From Membranipora membranacea (Eukaryota; Bryozoa; Gymnolaemata; Cheilostomatida; Membraniporidae): DNA of 64,000 nt. The notes beneath the pieces were generated by a model. The model was given only the letters and a program-made list of their open reading frames with translations. It was not told the DNA's origin and searched no databases. Shown piece after piece: positions 61,201-64,000 of the stretch. The number at the start of each line of letters is the position of its first letter. The first letter of the stretch is position 1. The stretch spans positions 4,836,001 through 4,900,000 of the forward strand of contig OU612071.1 of assembly GCA_914767715.1 (NCBI GenBank). The letters run 5' to 3'. A program made the position numbers and the translations under genes.

Positions 61201-64000
61201 CCACGATAGAGTTATATAAATTAAATATAAACACACACCACACACCTTGTAATAATAATACAAATAACCTACACATTATCTCAGTCGTTCTTATTTTAAG
61301 AACTAATGACAACATTTTTCGTGAATTTTCTGTTGTATTCTATTGCTAACTATAAGTCAAAGGACATAGGAATTGTGACACATGATTTGTGTTAGGTGAA
61401 AGGACTCGCAATTAAATATATATCGTTCTCACCTTGACAATATCTTGATAGCTCTCCACTCTGTTAAACCTTCCGATGAAGCAGCGATGCTTTGTGTCAA
61501 ACCTCTTATGTGAGGCTGTGAACAACAGCTGCGATCTGGTGGCTAAAAGAGATCAAACCATAATAATATAAAAAAACTAGTCTGATAATCGTCTGGCATG
61601 CAAACTAGACTAGTATTGTTTTTTGAGTAGAACAGAAATAGTATGAATTTAAATAAATCTAAACATTATTGCTCCTTACAATAAGAATGCAAGATGACGG
61701 AAATATTGTGCTCACAGACCAAAAAGGCTATCAAAGGTTGAAATGGCAGTGTATTCTGGGAATGTGGTATGCTTTTAAAATTAGGATTTGCCTCCCTTTG
61801 GAAGTAGTTTACGCATAGCCGTTGCCCGATTGACCATGTAATGGCATTAAATGCTTATATTTGGTACTGAATACCCATTTCTTAATTAAAAAGAACAAAG
61901 AATAGACATTTACTGGGGTAAACGCTCACAGCCACGACATCACATCTTTTATGGATGTATAGCTCAGTATGTAGACCTAATACAAGGCCTCTAGTTTATT
62001 CAGCTGTCTCTGGAAAACCACATAGCCCAGTAGACTTACTCCTTGGTTCATTATGACTAAATACTAGTGAAACTACAACTACTAACTAGTGATTTTTGTA
62101 ACCAGCACTGCTGGTTGATGCGAATTATAATTAAAGCCTTCTTACCACAGAACTATCAGTGTCCCTGAGTGCGCCCTACAGGTGACTGAATATGGGACTA
62201 TTTAGACAACACCCCTTACAATTCTTGGTTGCATTCTAAACCACAGATTCTCACTAAATTCAAGCATTAGCATTGTCTCGCCTCTACATGCTTTCTTTTA
62301 CTAGTACAAATAACATGGTGTCAATGTTGTCTAACCAAGGTGATGGGGGTGTGGGGTTTTGTCTGGGCCAGTCATCAAATGCGTACAGCTTTTTAATCAG
62401 AAATTTATGTGTCACCTCAATAAGGGTGGAGTAACAAGCAAGGGATAGAAATAAGAGCCATTCCCGTCAAACTCGTAATTAGCTACCACCGTCAAGAGGG
62501 GGAGCAACTCTAAATGCAGACATATGATTTGAAGTTCTGATCAATCCTACCTTAGAGCTACAGCCTTATAAAAAGAAACAATGGTAATTCAAGTCATTTG
62601 CTCCTCAGCACTTTGATTGGTTGAATTTTAACCAGTGCAAACTGGTTTCAAAAATAACTTACTATCTATCTATTTAGTAGACTGTCAATGTAAGCTTGTT
62701 ACTACTACTCCTTGCATGTCTGGGCCAATTTAAGAATCCAGACAATGAGCTAACATGGTAATCGTCCCTCGTTTAACTCATCAACAGAGCTTGTAACTTG
62801 TACTTAGTGTGATATACTTTAGGGACACTTATCACCTTATGAAGGCTCGACAAAAGTTACTATTCCAGCATACGCAATAATTTAATATCCAATATCATAC
62901 TTTCTAGTGCAATACTCAGATGTCCATGTCCTCTATGTTGGGTTGACAGCTTTCAAAGGGAGACAACTCTTAATATCATATGATTTTTACACTCCCAGAA
63001 TGCAATGTCGTTTAGAATTACAACCTGCTTGTAATTTTACATATTTGCATGTAAATTTAAATATTTATAATTTTAGATGTATGAAATTTTACATGATACC
63101 TGAAGATTTAAATTTGTAAATTGTAGATTGAAGCTGAGCTTTTACCATCACCTACCTTTGATTAGTGTGATCTGATCATCCAGTGAGAGGCTTTTAAAGC
63201 CTGGAGTGCATTTAGCAAACTGAGCTACAACTATGAATGTTTCTTCTATTCCTTCTGCCCTGCAATCAGTTATAAGTGAATAACACATAAGTGGGTGACT
63301 CTGTAACTATCTAGCGTTCAGTATTGCAGAGCAACATGATCATATTTTTTCAAGAGAGAGAATTGCCCGGTTTGATGTGAAGGTTTCAGGAAACTTCATT
63401 TACTTGAAACTAGATTTTAATGTGGTCATGATTATCTACACATTAAATAGATCAATGAGGATCGATTTGGAGAAAACCAGTGACGCTTAAGGCAAATTAA
63501 GCTATAATTAAGAGTTGTCTCCTCCCAGTCAAACTTTACAGAGAGGACAAGATCTCATAATAACATTTACATACTTATTCAATAGGTTGTATTTGACCGA
63601 AAGAAAAAATCTTATTGTCACACAGGTTAACTCCCCTCTTTTTTTGTAGGGGAGGTAACCTCCGCTACAATAAGATATTGAAGATTTCATCCTCATCGTC
63701 CTCACTTTCATAGCAGCATATTTTGCTCTAATCGCCAAGACAGGAGTAGTGGAACTTCGGATTTACGAATTTAATCTGGGCATAGTTCAGCAATCAATCA
63801 TGTGAAAGCCAGTATAGCGACATTCACTTGATTGGGTCAACAGCTGTTGTCAATCTCAACGCAAATTCTGAATCAAATTTTGGCGTTGTAGAACTTATTG
63901 TTTTCATAGTAGTCTCTGGTTTCAGACCATGATTTTATACAAACCAATGTTGGATAAGTTCCCGCCTCTGATCCAAGTCTAGACCTGTCTCTGCCATGAC
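55244..64000 (-). CDS. Nuclear receptor: ligand-binding domain and long C-terminal extension (5' part off window)
   Basis: Exons, in transcript order: beyond 64000 to 63945, 63259-63156, 61542-61433, 61105-60988, 60420-60271, then one of 59372-59227 or 58431-58292, then 57368-57237, 56742-56599, 56232-56181 and 55815-55244 (stop 55246-55244). All boundaries are GT/AG and phases agree. The ligand-domain signature is FIVVAQFAKCTPGFKSLSLD followed by DQITLIK (helices 3-5), matching the family pattern 'F...ipgF..L..dDQi.LLK'. Helices 7-10 follow (DIEWLLVLTLIM; ARKQLKIMHNQQLRILEFYL) and the AF-2 helix. The DNA-binding domain must lie to the right. After AF-2 there are about 299 more residues rich in Ser, Gln, Asn and Met (MMMGANSQHNLPTT, TTQNMMMSSAAS), far longer than a usual F domain. 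It is a ligand-responsive transcription factor by family; ligand and subfamily are not determinable here. Confidence 0.88.
58292..58431 (-). other. Receptor alternative exon 6b (helix 11 / AF-2 version b)
   Basis: 140 nt, same entry (CAG|AG-ATGCGG) and exit (before GTACGG) as exon 6a, and clearly homologous: EMRELDHTHKHISAEIQEIW, then ADYYNFPILFSEIMRVDF. LFSEIM is its AF-2 motif. It is two codons shorter than 6a. Without splicing it stops after VRK. Confidence 0.85.
59227..59372 (-). other. Receptor alternative exon 6a (helix 11 / AF-2 version a)
   Basis: 146 nt, entering at phase 1 with AG-ATGCGG and leaving at phase 0 before GTACGA. It encodes EMRVADMYHARLVSQLCKIW, then EKYYCFPPLFEEIILANF and a basic tail. 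LFEEII fits the AF-2 pattern (two hydrophobics, any, Glu, two hydrophobics). If the donor is not used, the frame runs ten codons further to TGA (59203-59201), giving a short isoform without the C-terminal extension. Confidence 0.85.
60090..60245. repeat. Diverged short tandem repeat in receptor intron
   Basis: The phrase TACTCCCAGAATGCAT, followed some 20 bases later by CAATAACAATGT-like text, recurs about three times at roughly 50-65-bp spacing. It lies just after exon 60420-60271. No function is suggested. Confidence 0.5.
61543..63155. other. Receptor intron, nothing else recognised
   Basis: AT-rich intron sequence. The short frame at 62907-63119 has no motif. No transposon ends were identified. 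Confidence 0.5.

Overview
The window is nuclear DNA from an AT-rich invertebrate genome with spliced genes, long introns and many decayed transposons. The best guess is a demosponge. Two things point that way: a cluster of genes for 'short-chain' (spongin-type) collagens, in which a few Gly-X-Y triplets are followed by a cysteine-rich C-terminal domain, and a single divergent nuclear-receptor gene. The taxonomic call is inference; no marker gene settles it.

Layout. 0-6.2 kb: a dead minus-strand short-chain collagen (copy A) and an inverted copy of the inter-gene spacer. 6.2-8.9 kb: minisatellites. 8.9-12.9 kb: a broken non-LTR retrotransposon. 13.3-14.5 kb: an internally empty DNA transposon with terminal inverted repeats (TIRs) and a 7-bp target duplication. 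15.3-16.9 kb: a SINE, a TTAA-flanked MITE and a collagen relic. 18.5-21.8 kb: plus-strand collagen copy B, damaged. 21.9-24.7 kb: a duplicated block with an expanded 21-bp minisatellite and a dead copy of the 3' end of the nuclear-receptor gene. 26.0-27.5 kb: a hAT transposase pseudogene. 29.9-30.4 kb: a two-exon collagen remnant (copy E). 31.0-33.9 kb: collagen copy C on the minus strand, the only intact member, seven coding exons and 317 residues. 34.0-35.7 kb: duplicated spacer with a reverse-transcriptase relic. 35.7-41.1 kb: a complete-ended but decayed Ty3/gypsy-type LTR element with 221-bp LTRs, a 5-bp target duplication and an extra 3' ORF. 42.65-42.93 kb: a 276-bp near-perfect palindrome. 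43.9-46.3 kb: a second TIR element with an 8-bp duplication. 46.4-50.9 kb: plus-strand collagen copy D, C-terminus frameshifted. 51.5-55.1 kb: a 1.8-kb tandem duplication. 55.2 kb to the right edge: the 3' part of the nuclear-receptor gene on the minus strand.

How the pieces relate. Copies A, C, E and the relic at 41.2 kb form a head-to-tail minus-strand array. Copies B and D are a second, plus-strand subfamily. Each of B and D faces a copy of the nuclear-receptor 3' end, so [collagen + receptor 3' end] was duplicated as a block. Only the right-hand receptor copy is intact.

The most notable structure is in that receptor. Two neighbouring homologous exons (59227-59372 and 58292-58431) encode alternative versions of the last ligand-domain helix with its AF-2 motif. 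Splice phases make every combination except 'exactly one of the two' run into an immediate stop codon. This predicts mutually exclusive splicing, giving two receptors with different AF-2 helices.
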